Part shown: positions 22,864 to 33,116 of the stretch, one piece after another
How positions within the stretch are numbered: position 1 is the stretch's first letter
How the letters are laid out: each line of letters opens with the position of its first letter
Source: Myxocyprinus asiaticus
Lineage: Eukaryota > Chordata > Actinopteri > Cypriniformes > Catostomidae
Assembly: GCF_019703515.2 (NCBI RefSeq)
Contig: NC_059388.1
Location: 1,935,501-1,999,500 of the forward strand
Direction: 5' to 3'
Length of the DNA: 64,000 nucleotides
Translations under genes and position numbers: made by a program
Notes under the pieces: generated by a model
What the model saw: the letters and a program-made list of their open reading frames with translations, nothing else
What the model was told of the DNA's origin: nothing
Databases searched by the model: none

Positions 22864-23340
22864 TAAAGGAATAGTTCACCCAAAAATAAAATTCTCATTT
22901 ACTCACCCTCATGCCATCCCAGATGTGTATGACTTTCTTCTTCTGAACTCAAATGAAGATTTTTAGAAGAATATTTCAGCTATGTTTGTCCATACAATGC
23001 AAGTGAATGGGTGCCAACACTCAAAGTTCCAAAAACACACAAAAACAGCAGAAAAGTAATCCAAACGACTCCAGTGGTTTAAATAAATGTCTCCTGAAGC
23101 AATCCAACGGGGTTTTTACAATAACAGACCAAAATATAACTCCTTTTCACTGTAAATCTTCACATCAACAGTCTTCCTGGCGATCATGATTTCAGGATCA
23201 GTTACACATCCTAGTGCAATCTAGCGGTTCTGCACATGCGTCAAGCATTAGGATGTATAGGATGTGCCTGAAATCATTGCCAGGAAGGCTGATGTGAAGA
23301 TTTACTGTGAAAAGGAGTTATAGTTTGGTCTGTTCTCACA
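22864..23340. repeat. Palindromic MITE with internal fold-back
   Basis: The left arm is 'GGAATAGTTCACCCAAAAAT' onward. The core folds back: 'CTGTAAATCTTCACATCAAC' (about 23151) pairs with 'GCTGATGTGAAGATTTACTG' (about 23288), and CTGGCGATCATGATTTCAGG with CCTGAAATCATTGCCAGG. The right arm is cut near 23340. It lies in the last intron of the DUF4806-type gene. Confidence 0.65.
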
Positions 23341-23600
23341 GAAACTAATAGTAATTTTTCATGATGTACAAGTTTTTGAGAATTGTTCTGTTATTTCAGG
23401 AGCCATAAGAAAGAAACCCACTACAAAAGAGGCAACAGAGGAGGAGCCTCCAAGAGGTGGTCTCACTTTCTAAAAAGAGCTGCTGACAGGGAAGGTGGTA
23501 GAAAATAAAGAACTGAAGAGCTTAATTGCATCATACACGTCAAATATACAAAACAGAACTAAAAGAAATAAAGCGTTCCTTTACTCAAGAAATTATTTTC

Positions 23601-24019
23601 GGGGCCTGGGTAGCTCAGTGGTATAATACGCTGGCTACCACCCCTGGAGTTCACTAGTTCGAATCCCAGGGCGTGCTGATTGACTCCAGCCAGGTCTCCT
23701 AAGCAACCAAATTGGCCTGGTTGCTAGGGAGGGTAGAGTCACATGGGGTAACCTCCTCGTGGTCGCTATAATGTGGTTCATTCTCAGTGGGGCGCACGGT
23801 GAGTTGAGCGTGGTTGCCGCGGTGGATGCCGTGAAGCCTCCACACGCGCTATGTCTCCGTGGCAATGCGCTCAACAAGCCACGTGATAAGATGCACGGGT
23901 TGACCGTCTCCGAAGCAGAGGCAACTGGGATTCGTCCTCCGCCACCCGGATTGAGGCGAATCGCTACGCGACCGCGAGGACTTAAAAAGCACATTGGGAA
24001 TTGGGCATTCCAAATTGGG
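23601..24019 (+). mobile_element. tRNA-derived SINE
   Basis: The head GGGGCCTGGGTAGCTCAGTG carries an A box (TAGCTCAGTGG, 23611-23621) and a B box (AGTTCGAATCC, 23656-23666), the internal RNA polymerase III promoter. The body continues to 'GGCATTCCAAATTGGG'. Target duplication AGAAATTATTTTC (23588-23600) and AGAAAGTTATTTTC (24020-24033) differs by one base. A second copy, inverted, lies at 30853-31287. Confidence 0.85.
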
Positions 24020-24262
24020 AGAAAGTTATTTTCTATATATTTACATTGTAATATTGTACTTTACATGTGTAAATACAGTAGCATCAATGTAAATAAGATA
24101 TTTATTGTATAACTTGTTACCATGTATATATTTTACCAATAATTTTAGTATGTTTAATCTGTTCAATGAAAATATTAATAAATTTGCAATGGTTTTTGAG
24201 AGTGGTGTACATGTTTGATTCATTATTGGGTGGAAGGACATGAGTGTGTGGAAAGACATAAT
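24020..24262. other. AT-rich interval, nothing recognised
   Basis: Follows the SINE target duplication. No open frame or repeat family was identified. Confidence 0.4.
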
Positions 24263-24420
24263 ATGAACTGTGGGCCGCCAGCAAGAATGTATTCTAAACC
24301 AGTTGCTGCTGCCACTGGTGGTCTGCTGGAAAAACGATGAGCAAAACGGCAGTGATCCGCAGGCGGTGGCCGTCAGTGGGCCGCCGACTTTGCCACCGGT
24401 GGGCCGCTACTGGCGTTAGG
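24263..24420. repeat. GC-rich array, right
   Basis: Repeats of GGGCCGCC, CACTGGTGGTCTGCTGG, GGTGGCCGTCAGTGGGCCGC and GTGGGCCGCTACTGGCG. It is roughly the inverse of the array at 12681-12885 and is directly followed by a T-run and MITE sequence. Confidence 0.55.
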
Positions 24421-24459
24421 AAGCTTTTTTTTTTTTTTTTTTAAAAGACATTGCTTCAT

Positions 24460-24715
24460 GCTTCAGAAGACGTTCATTGATCAACTGGAGTCATGTGGAT
24501 TACTTTTATTCTGCATAAATATGCCTTTTGGACCAGGACACTGATGGCACCTGTATACTTCCATTGTATGGACAAAAAGAGCTGAAATGTGCTTATAAAA
24601 ATCTTCAGTTCTGCTAAAGAAGGAAAGTCATACACATCTGGGATGGCTTAAAGGTAAGTAAACCCATGAGAGGATTTTTAATTTTGGGAGTACTATACCT
24701 TTAAGTCCATTTTTG
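24460..24715. repeat. MITE arm
   Basis: Carries 'ACTGGAGTCATGTGGATTAC', 'CATTGTATGGAC' and 'GTCATACACATCTGGGATGG', ending in ACTATACCTTTAAG. This is the inverse orientation of 12471-12680 and 22864-23130. Confidence 0.6.
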
Positions 24716-24849
24716 CTAGGAATTCTCCTTCCTGCCAAGTATGGGGTAATATGCATGAAGAATGTGAATCACCAAAAACACAAGAAGAATGACTGAGCAG
24801 AGAGGAGAATTTATAGTAAAAATTGACTTAAACATTGATCTGTTTCCCA

Positions 24850-25083
24850 CCCACACCTATCATATCCTCTGAAGACATGGATTAAACCACTGGAGTCATA
24901 TGGATTGATTTTACGCTTAAAAATTTTGGCACCCATTCACTTGCATTGTATGTATCTACAGAGCTGAGATATTCTTATAAAAATCTTAGTTTATGTTCTG
25001 CTGAAGAAAGTCATACACATCTGGGATGGCATACGGGTGAGTAAATTTTGAGAATTTTCATTTTGGGTGAAGTATCCCTTTTA
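24850..25083. repeat. MITE arm, second copy in the same orientation
   Basis: Shares 'CCACTGGAGTCATATGGATT', 'CATTCACTTGCATTGTATG', 'GTCATACACATCTGGGATGG' and ends GTATCCCTTTTAAG. The left flank has 'CCCACACCTATCATATC', the inverse of 6907-6925. Confidence 0.6.
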
Positions 25084-25239
25084 AGTGACAATTTTTTCAG
25101 TTGTATAGAGATAAAATTCATTTGCATGGCCTATTTATCATGAATGCCTTACAGTGATGCTCATGTGAATCTTCTGCAGTTATGGTAGTATTTAAACTGG
25201 ACTAAATTGCCTTTTCTATGTCTTATCTTTCTGTGCTCT

Positions 25240-25375
25240 TCTTTAGGTATGAAGCTGAGGAGTCAGTTCAGGCCCAGAAATGAGTGGTTTCTATCCAGAT
25301 TTATTTCAGAGATTTATCCCATGTTTTTGTCTTGATGTAATCAACTTTAATAAAAATATGATTTATATACATTCT
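25240..25375 (+). other. Possible terminal exon with polyadenylation signal
   Basis: A CTCTTCTTTAG acceptor-like site (ending about 25246) precedes a short frame, 'GMKLRSQFRPRNEW', then a stop, and AATAAA follows at 25350-25355. It could be the last exon of an unidentified transcript or chance. No partner exon was found. Confidence 0.2.
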
Positions 25376-25605
25376 GATGATTTGAAGTCATTTTCATCAT
25401 AGTTCAAATATTATGTTATGTAATTTCTTGGACATTAAAATAGAGCTATAGACAAACTCAGCTGACCTTAGGCATTCTTGGTTTGGTCAGTCACAGGTTA
25501 ACAAAAACAATGTAACAGAGTTGGAGTGGTTCAAAAGTGCATGTGGCTGTAGGTGAAGGCTGCAGTGGTGAGAGTGCACTTTGTGCCTTTTTCAGCGAGT
25601 AGGGA

Positions 25606-25689
25606 AGAGGCACTCGGTATTCCCAGATAGTCTCCTATCCAAGTTCTAACCAAGCCTGGCTTCTCTGAGCTACCGAGATCAGATGAGAT
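25606..25689 (-). pseudogene. 5S rRNA gene fragment (3' part)
   Basis: The minus strand reads ATCTCATCTGATCTCGG, then GGATAGGAGACTATCTGGGA and ATACCGAGTGCC. This follows vertebrate 5S rRNA from about nucleotide 30 to near its 3' end with scattered substitutions. The 5' 30 nucleotides are missing and are replaced by the A-tail of a LINE. It is not a functional gene. It could also descend from a 5S-derived SINE, but the LINE junction argues for a disrupted 5S gene. Confidence 0.65.
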
Positions 25690-26680
25690 TTTTTTTTTAT
25701 TAATCATTAAAAATTAATTCGAATTAAAAACATTTTACATAAAATAAGTGATACATTACATTTTTGTCCAACATTCTACTGAGTACTTTTCCAAACATGC
25801 ATCTTATTCATTCATATTTTCTCCACAACCAGTTTACACCATCTTCTGTGTATTCCATCATTGGATTATCATTAACAATAATTTCTATGAAGTCTTCTAT
25901 GTTCCATCACAAAATAATGATGTAAAAGTTTGACCACCATTTCCATTTTGTTCTTAAAAATAATCCATACATTCACTTTGTCATATTTTACCACATTTCT
26001 CCTTAACCATATTGCATATTTTGCTGCTGTTACAAACAAATTGAACAAATACACATTACATTCTTTATCATTTTTTCCCCCAATTCTTTTGTCATATCAT
26101 CATATTTTCCCTTCAAGACAGATTTAGCAATGCCTTTCATTTTTTCCATATCACTTAACATTTCACAGTAAAACAAATGTAACAAACCTGCATCATCCTT
26201 CATACAAACTTTACATTTTGCATCCTTTTCCAATTTTTTTCAGTCTCATCTCAATTTTAAAATAAAATTATGTCTCAATAAATAATTAAAATTCTCTAAA
26301 TTTGGCTCCATGCATCTCATTCTTACATTTTTCCATATCTTATTTTCATTCAGATCATCATACCTTTCCAGTAATTATTAGCCACAGGTTTAATAAAAGC
26401 ATCAGATCTAAAAACAAATTAAAAGTTTGCATAAGTTAAAATTAATATTTTCTCAATTTTCCTTATTTAAATACACTTCTGGTATTTCATCATTACCCCC
26501 TTCCTCATTCTTTTCAATACTATCAATCCATTCATTTGGTATTGTTTTTTTTTTTAATTCCTCATATTGTTTCTTCAAAGTTCCTCTCCACATTTTCCCC
26601 ACTTTCACATACTGCATCTGTGGTGGAAATTCACCTGTAAAATTAATCAGGCCACTCCAGTGGTAAAGCTTAAGCAAAGA
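25690..26680 (-). mobile_element. LINE 3' fragment, L1/Tx1-type, abutting 5S rRNA
   Basis: On the minus strand 26677-26453 gives 'MLKLYHWSGLINFTGEFPPQ' and 'WRGTLKKQYEELKKKTIPN'. After frame breaks, 26233-26030 gives 'CKVCMKDDAGLLHLFYCEML', a C-x2-C-x7-H-x4-C zinc-finger-like motif found near the C-terminus of L1-group ORF2 proteins. A 3' UTR follows and ends in an A-rich tail (25690-25699) that joins the 5S-like sequence. Endonuclease and RT domains are absent, so it is a 5'-truncated or eroded copy. A 5S-specific family such as Mutsu is possible but not shown. Confidence 0.55.
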
Positions 26681-26689
26681 AAATTTTCA

Positions 26690-27145
26690 TTCTTACTCAC
26701 GAGCCCAGGTAGCCCTCCTACTACCAAAGTATATCTCAGAGAGCTACAAAGGTTAGTTCCAAAATACAGAATATTTACCCAACACAATCATGCATATTAA
26801 TTTTTCAGAAGACAAAGAATCAACTAAATGATTGGCTAAATATAAAAAGTAATTACCATAGAACCTCCTATCTTTCTTCACCTTACAAGGACAGGTTCCT
26901 GTCCTGAAATGCTCTATTCTTTATCCACACTTGTCTTCCTCAGCACATTCCATAATAATAAGATGTTGTGTCCTCTGATAAGACACAGTTCTCTGCCTCC
27001 CTTTTCCTCTCTGACCTTGGCAGAGATGGCCATACAAAGAAACTTAAGTCGACTAAGCTACAAAAAGAGAAACTTATCTAAGCATTTGAACATGTTTGGT
27101 TCATTACAGAAAGCAATTTACAGTTAATAAGGAATAAGAGAAGGG
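26690..27145. other. Interval with no recognised gene
   Basis: Moderately AT-rich sequence between the LINE fragment and the next L1. Short open frames here lack family motifs. Confidence 0.4.
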
Positions 27146-27254
27146 AGAGTCACGTGAACGGCGAGCTCTGCGCACTGTGCTAGTTTTAATACTTTTAATG
27201 ACATAAACTGGTGAGATTCGATACACTCTGACATATTGTCCTCCTAGAACAGTT

Positions 27255-28317
27255 ATGGAACAAAGAATTCAAAATTATCAGGCTCTGGAGACATTAAAAG
27301 ACACATGCTCAAACTTATGCCCCCAAGCAGGCTGCAAGCCTGGGAGTCAACTTAATCGGGGAGGTGTGGGAAATGTGGCGAGAGATGCTGAACATGTCAT
27401 AATAATAATAATTATATTTATTTTTCACACATTATACATTTGCACATATACAGTGAAATTCTTTTTTCCCAGCTAAGCTGGGGTCAGAGTGCAGGGTCAG
27501 CCATGATACAGCACCCCTGGAGCAGATAGGGTCAAGGGCCTTGCTCTAGGGACCAACAGGGGCATCTTGGCAGTGCTGGGGCCTGAACCCCTGACCTTCT
27601 GATCAGTAACCCAGAGCCTTAACCACTGAGCCACCACTGCCCCACCCAATGCTGATGAAGATTGTTGCTGACTTGGAGGATCTTCCTGTGATACTTCGAT
27701 CGATCACTGCCATGGAGGTGAAGTTCTCTGATGTGGTTACAAGAGCGGGGGATATCAAGGAATGGATCAATTACCTAGAGTAATCAGAGAGGGAATTATT
27801 TGCTAATCCACTAGCGACCAAGGTGGATTTGGAGCGTGTCTGGGAGAAGTTGGAGGACATGGAGAATCGTAGCCGGCATTATTGGGTGGAATAGTTCCTG
27901 ATGGAGAGGAGGGACAGGATATGGTGAAGTTCCTGGATGGACTCTTTCCGAATCTGCTCGACATAGCAGGCCATAAGCTGGAAATCAAGCAAGCTCACAG
28001 AGTTCCTGCTTGGCGATCCATGGAGGGAGACAGGCCACGATCAGTTCTGGGCAAATTTCTGAGATCATCCAAAATGTTCTTGTGTTACGAGGAAGGCTTT
28101 CTTGGAAGAACCACAGCATTTTCTTGTTCCCAGACTTTGCGAATTCAATAAGAGAGAAACGTGATAGATTCAAGGAATGCAAGAAACTTTTACATCAATG
28201 GAAGGTCGCTTTTGCACTGATATTCCCGGCCAAATTGAGAATAGATGCTAGGGATGGCCGTAAAACATTCACATGTCTACAGCAAGCAATGTCCTTCATA
28301 AAGTCGATGGAGTAAGT
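27255..28317 (+). pseudogene. L1 ORF1, copy 2, broken
   Basis: The ATG at 27255 is homologous to the start at 58284 in copy 3. The N-terminus is interrupted at about 27398 by a short repeat. The RRM and C-terminal domain follow from about 27660 with 'GHKLEIKQAHRVPAW', 'RSVLGKFLRSS' and 'REKRDRFKECKKLLHQWKVA'. The 'NRSRR' motif is altered by a deletion near 27870, and frame changes occur near 27880 and 28085. It would be the RNA-binding chaperone of the element. Confidence 0.75.
27398..27646. repeat. Short interspersed repeat inside L1 ORF1
   Basis: A 250-bp block beginning in an AATAATAATAATTATATTTA tract. It contains 'CTAAGCTGGGGTCAGAGTGC', 'GGGGCCTGAACCCCTGACCT' and 'CCACTGAGCCACCACTGCCC'. 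Removing it restores the L1 alignment. It is of a type widespread in teleosts, with a hairpin-like GGGGCCTGAACCCC core. Class not determined. Confidence 0.55.
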
Positions 28318-28724
28318 CATCTTGTTGTACTAATCTTGCAACCTGAGTGGACCGGCTCACTGAACATTTGCTTGACTCTTTGAGGAATCTGCACGCTCTT
28401 TTTGTTCTGGTTCTGCCTATTGGCTAGAATTTGTTATATAGATTATCTTTTGCTGTGACATTTTGTCTCACAAAATTTGTATAGAAACACCGGACTTGAG
28501 CAATCCGATGGCAAGGTTGTCGCAGGGGTTCTCGTAGGAGTGCATGGACTGTTTGAGTTTGGAGGGACGGACGCCAGTTGGCGCTGTCATGCATGGGGTT
28601 AATGCGCACGTTTTTCTTTTTCCTGTTTTTTTTTTTTTCGTGTTTTAATTGTTGCACTAATGTTGGAATGTGGTCTTTATAATCTTGTTTTTGACACACT
28701 ATTTATTTTTTCTTATATGTCAAA

Positions 28725-31700
28725 ATGTCAAATGTTAATATGAGTGGATTGTCTCTCTCCACGTGGAATGGGCTGGGGCACCCCATAAATAGATGGAAGG
28801 TTATTTCTCTTCTTAAGTGTAAGAAATATGATATAGTGTTTCTTCAACAAATGCACCTTTCTCCGCAGGAAGCTGAAGAATTTGGGAAGATATGGGTGGG
28901 CATGTTTTCTTTAGTGCTTGCTCAAATAAGTGCAGGGGAGTCATTACACTGATAAGTAAACATCTACAATTCAAATGTCTAAAACAGACTAAAGATAAAT
29001 TAGGAAGAGTCATTATTGTTTTAGCTGAAATTCAGGGACAAAGTCTTATTTTGGCCAATATTTATGCACCTAATGTTGATGATCAGGGCTTTTTTATAGA
29101 TCTTGAAGGGATGTTGCAAGCCGCTGGCACCCCTCATGATATAATATTGGGAGGAGTCTTTAATCTTTTGATGGACTCAGTCCTTGATCATAGTGAAGCA
29201 AATATGTGCAAGCCCCCTAGAGCAACATTGATGCTTCACAGGATGTGTAAAAATCTTGGTCTTACAGATATTTGGAGACTTTTGAACCCATCTGTGCGGG
29301 ACTATACATTTTTTTTCAGCAGTCCATAAGATTTACTCTAGAATATAATTTTTTTATATCTAAGTCCCTCATTTCATCAGTTGCGGATTGCTCAATTGGA
29401 AACATTTTAGTCTCAGATCATGCCCTGGTGTGTTTAGAGGTGTTACCAGATATGGAGAAAGGGAAATCATATAGTTGGTGCTTTAATGTATCCCTTTTGC
29501 AAAATCCTGAATTCCAACAAATGCTAAAGGCTGAAATCAGTGTCTATATGGAGACCAACTGGTCCTCAGTATCCTCTGTGGGCATGGCTTGGGAGGCACT
29601 TAAGGCATTTCTTATGGGCCAGATCATACAGTATGCCTCATTCACCAAAAAATCCAAAGCACAAGAACTTATGGAATTGGAAGGGAATATGAAAAGTGCC
29701 GAGGCAGACCTGAAGCACCGAATGTGCCTCAGGGAATTGACCCGACTGAAATACAGATATAATACTATTTTGTTGCGGAAGGTGGAGTTTTGGCAATTCA
29801 GGGCAAGACAGTCATACTTTGAGTCTTCTGGCTAGATATATAAAACTGAGAGAATCTTTTTCTACCATTCCCTGAAATCTGCTGGTAGTGAGATATTTAC
29901 CTCGGCCATTGATATTAATAATGCTTTTAAAGAATTCTATCTTGATCTTTATAGTTCCAGGTCTTCGTCTACTGATGGGGATATTAGACACTTTGTGGAA
30001 CCATTAGAGCTTCCTAAACTGACGACTGAGCAAAACAATTCTCTTGATTCTGAGATAATCTTGGAGGAGCTTGGCGAGGTAATTAAGGCCTTGCCTACAA
30101 GTAAGGCTCCGGGGCCAGATGGCTTTGTCGCTTAATTTTTTAGATCTTATACTACAGAACTGGCTCCACTTTTTCTAGAAGTTTATATGGAATCATTAAA
30201 GAATGGAAAGCTTCCACCAACCATGATGCAAGTCTGGATCAGTCTGATTCTTAAAAAGGACAAAGATCCAAGCGAGTGTAAGAGTTACCATCCAACGTCC
30301 CTGATCCAGCTAGACGTTAAAATATTGTCAAAAATTTTGGCTAACCGATTAAGTTATGACATCTCTTATAATATATAGGTCAGGTGGGGTTTATTCAGGG
30401 CCGTAACTCTTCTGATAACATTAGGCATTTCATTAATGTCATGTGGGCAGTGGCAAACGATCAGACTCCGGTCGCTGCCATCTCACTTGACACCGAAAAG
30501 GCATTTGAAATGGTAGAATAGGATTATCTGTTTAAGATTTTGGAAATGTATGGGTTCGGGAATACTTTTATTGGGTGGATTAAGTTACTTTATAGACACC
30601 CGGTAGCGGCGGTTCAAACGAATGGATTAATTTCAGATTATTTTATTCTGGATATGGGCACCTGGCAGGGTTGCCCTATTTCCCTCTTATTGTTCTGTCC
30701 TGGAACCATTAGCAGCTGTGATAAGAAAGGAGGAGGATTTTCCAGGGGTGGTGGTGGGAGGTGTGACACATAAACTTTTGCTTTACGCAGATTATATTTT
30801 ATTATTTGTCTCCGACCCTACTAGATGTATGCCTTGCCTCCACAGAATTATTATTATTTAATTTTTTTGTATTTTTGCCACTTTTCTCACCAATTTGGAA
30901 TGCCCAATTCCCAATGCACTCTAAGTCCTCATGATAGCATACTGACTCGCCTCAATCCAGGTGGCGGAGGACAAATCTCAGTTGCCTCCACGTCTGAGAC
31001 ATCAATCCGCACATCTTGTCACGTAGCTTGTTGAGCATGTTACCGTGGAGATGTAGCACAAGCACATGTAGAGGCCCACGCTATTCTCCGCAGCATCCAC
31101 GCACAACTCAACACACATTATAGCAACCACAAGGAGGTTACCCCATATGACTCTACCCTCCCTAGCAACCGGTCCAATTTGGTTGCTTAGGAGACCTGGC
31201 TGGAGTCACTCAGCATGCTCTGGATTCGAACTCGCGACTCCAGGGGTAGTAGTCAGCTTCTTTACTCGCTGAGATACCCAGGCCCGGCTCCACAGAATTA
31301 TTCATTCCTTTTCTAAGTTCTCAGAATACAGAGTGAATTGGTCTAAATCCGAAGCTTTAATGAAATGCCTAAGGCTCTGACAGTGTACTGCCCGGTAACG
31401 GCTTTTCAACCTGGTGCTTTCCAGTGGCCCAAACATGGCATTAAGTATTTGGGTATTTTATCTCCAGCAAGTTTGTGTGATTTAGTTTGAGTTAATTTTG
31501 ACCCTTTAATAAAAAGGTTTTCGAGCATTGTAGCCAGGTGGGCTTTATTACATTTATCTATGACTGGGAAGGTTAATGTTATTAAAATTAATTGTATTCC
31601 AAAATTCAACTACCTGCTACAATCTCTCCCTATAGATATCCCCCTCTCTTATTTCAAGCAATTTGATAGCATAGCAAAGTCCTTCATTTGGAATGGTAAA

Positions 31701-32120
31701 TGTCCCAGATTACATTTCAGTAAATTGCATAGGCCGATTGACAAAGGTGGTCTAGGCCTACCCAAGATTTTGTTTTATTATTATGCATTCGGTCACAGAC
31801 ATTTGGGTCATTGGTTGCTTCCACCTGAGAGAGCACCTCCCTGGTTTTGTATTGAACAGGAAGTTCTTGCCCCTATTTTCGCTATTTCCTTGCCCCTATT
31901 TTCTATCAAAATAACCAGAGAAGTTAAGTTACACCCTGTTATCTTGCATTTGCATGCGGTATGGACAAAAGTGTCCAGAGTGTTTAATTCAGACATTTAT
32001 TTAAATGTTGCTTCGAGCATATGGCTGAACCCAAAATTATGTATTAATAAGTCCCCTTTCTGCTGGACAGAGTGGATTGTGAGGGAGGTTAATATGCTCA
32101 GTGACCTATATGAGAGTTGA
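28725..32120 (+). pseudogene. L1 ORF2, copy 2, broken
   Basis: Starts MSNVNMSGLSLSTWN with an AP-endonuclease domain ('YDIVFLQQMHLSPQEAEEF', 'IILGGVFNLLMDS', where the catalytic Asp of GDFN is Val). The linker (29272-29835) and RT follow: 'SLILKKDKDPSECKSYHP', 'SLDTEKAFEMVE' and 'LLYADYILLFV', in which the second catalytic Asp is Tyr. The thumb region (31560-32120) is best preserved ('YLLQSLPIDIPLSYFKQFDS', 'GGLGLPKILFYYYAF'). Many frameshifts and a nested SINE break it, and the C-terminal domain is deleted. Confidence 0.8.
30853..31287 (-). mobile_element. tRNA-derived SINE, inverted, nested in L1 copy 2
   Basis: The reverse complement of the SINE at 23601: the head on the minus strand reads GGGCCTGGGTATCTCAGCGAG with a B box GAGTTCGAATCC (complement of 31222-31233). 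A perfect 15-bp target duplication CTCCACAGAATTATT flanks it (30838-30852 and 31288-31302). The A box reads TATCTCAGCGAG, a departure from the other copy. Confidence 0.9.
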
Positions 32121-32271
32121 GTGTTGAGATGGGGGGGTAATGTTCAAGGGGAAGGGTTATAATTTCATATAATTTGATTCCGCATATTCTGTTATGTCTA
32201 TTTAATTTGCTATATGGAATCAATAGAAATTGTTAATAATAAAAATATAATAATAAACTTGAAAAACTAAC

Positions 32272-32720
32272 TAGCAAGAGGAAGAAGATTCAAGCTGCAG
32301 TAAAAGACAAAGAAGAGGAACAATCAGCAGTAATTGCTCCTGTGAACATGCCTGTACATGCTGCTCAGACCACAGTAGTAGCACCTGCACCTGTTGTCCT
32401 GAATGCAATGGCAACAGCTGGAAATACCTCACAGCCACCAACACCAATTGTAATTTACCTAAAACCATAACAACCAAACAACAGAAACTGGAACAAACAA
32501 CAACAAGGAGGAAGAGGAAGACAGAACAATGGCCAGCAGAGAACTAATGGCCCACCAGAAATATTTTAACCAGCCAGGACACAACAGATGAGACTGCCCT
32601 ACTAATCCATGGCAAAATAACCAAGCACCAAGTCCAGGCAATAATCCATGGCAGCAATAATACCAATCTCAAGCACCAGGTCCAGTAAATCCATGGCGTG
32701 GACCAACTCAGGGCTACTAG
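32272..32720 (+). pseudogene. Retroviral gag C-terminal remnant
   Basis: A basic/Gln-rich tract ('SKRKKIQAAVKDKEEE') is followed by a Pro/Ala-rich linker, a stop (TAA near 32468), a Gly/Arg/Asn-rich tract and a damaged CCHC knuckle in another frame. The first two knuckle cysteines are not preserved and the frame carries a TGA. Intact nucleocapsid would package the viral RNA. Confidence 0.55.
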
Positions 32721-32738
32721 GGCTGCCCAGAGGATCCT

Positions 32739-33116
32739 CTGGGGAGGAGTCAGCTTCCAATGATATCATCTGATGCTGATCAAGAGCCTATGCTACAGGT
32801 CAAAATAGAAGGCAAGACCACACCAGTAATGTTAGACACTGGAGCAATGTTCACGTGTATAAATCCAAATTATGCCTCTCACCTCCCCAAGTCTGGAAAA
32901 TATGTAAAAACAGTAGGATTCTTGGGATTTACGAAACTAATTCCAATGACGGCTCCAGTTAGCATAAAAGCAAAAGACAAAGAAATAAAAATCCCCATTT
33001 TAATATCAGAACAAACGCCTGTTAATCTGCTAGGAAGGGATGCCATATGTAAAATGAACTTGCAGATATGGTGCTCTCCAGAGGGAATATACATAGACAG
33101 CAAGGGAATTAAGTAG
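32739..33116 (+). pseudogene. Retroviral aspartic protease
   Basis: A 119-codon frame (ATG 32760) contains the active-site motif Asp-Thr-Gly-Ala in 'VMLDTGAMFTCI', followed by the usual hydrophobic flap region and the closing 'LLGRDAICKMNL'. This is the pepsin-like retroviral protease, which would cut the Gag-Pol precursor. The frame ends in TAG (33114-33116) but the same frame stays open immediately afterwards. The domain itself looks intact; the element around it is not. Confidence 0.7.

Larger units (their letters stand above)
17123..23545 (+). pseudogene. Multi-exon DUF4806-type gene, decayed
   Basis: Exons inferred from splice sites and family motifs: 17123-17319 (start ATG 17127, 'MFAVVKFPNEDDSLAVVTAT', 'YWPPYKSQERLRKAV'), 17414-17499, 17582-17697, 17791-17836, 17929-17982, 18118-18170, 18888-18944, 19236-19280, about 20568-20632 ('FHKLILQHLRTLAEDVRQ'), 20666-20814 ('MALPEDIVLPLKNKLMLEEL'), 21026-21156 ('EDSVRRIFSCIFSNDLCKLC', then 'NWTGMGQ') and 23400-23545 ('AIRKKPTTKEATEE', then 'FLKRAADREGGRK'). 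The order WPPY exon, linker exons, DUF4806 core, Arg/Gly-rich tail is that of a large fish family of unknown function. A stop follows 'EDVRQ', the frame shifts between 20814 and 21026 and again in the last exon, so it is probably dead. AATAAA lies at 23566-23571. Exon ends are judged by eye. Confidence 0.55.
12681..24425. mobile_element. Candidate large DNA transposon carrying a DUF4806-type gene
   Basis: GC-rich arrays at 12681-12885 and 24263-24420 are roughly inverse complements of each other: GGACCACTAGCGTTTG on the left against GGATCACTGCCGTTTTG in the complement of the right. Both abut MITE sequence. The 11.7 kb between is AT-rich and holds a multi-exon gene of a kind I associate with fish EnSpm/CACTA-type elements. 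I see no clear transposase catalytic domain and cannot define a terminal CACTA or target duplication. Treat as a hypothesis. Confidence 0.3.
27146..32262 (+). mobile_element. L1-type LINE, copy 2 (decayed)
   Basis: Starts with GAGTCACGTGAACGGCG and GAGCTCTGCGCAC, matching the 5' end of copy 3, and ends in an A-rich tail (AATAAAAATATAATAATAAA). Two short elements are inserted (27398-27646 and 30853-31287). The C-terminal 800 bp of ORF2 are missing, yet the 3' UTR end is present, so there is an internal deletion near 32115. The YADD motif reads YADY. Confidence 0.8.

Noticed and set aside
23611..23670. Possible tRNA gene (A and B boxes)
   Set aside because: The boxes belong to a SINE head: no cloverleaf closes, a 350-bp non-tRNA body follows, and target duplications flank the whole.
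27543..27626. Possible tRNA-like hairpin GGGGCCTGAACCCC as an RNA gene
   Set aside because: Part of a widespread interspersed repeat inserted in L1 ORF1, with no independent gene signals.
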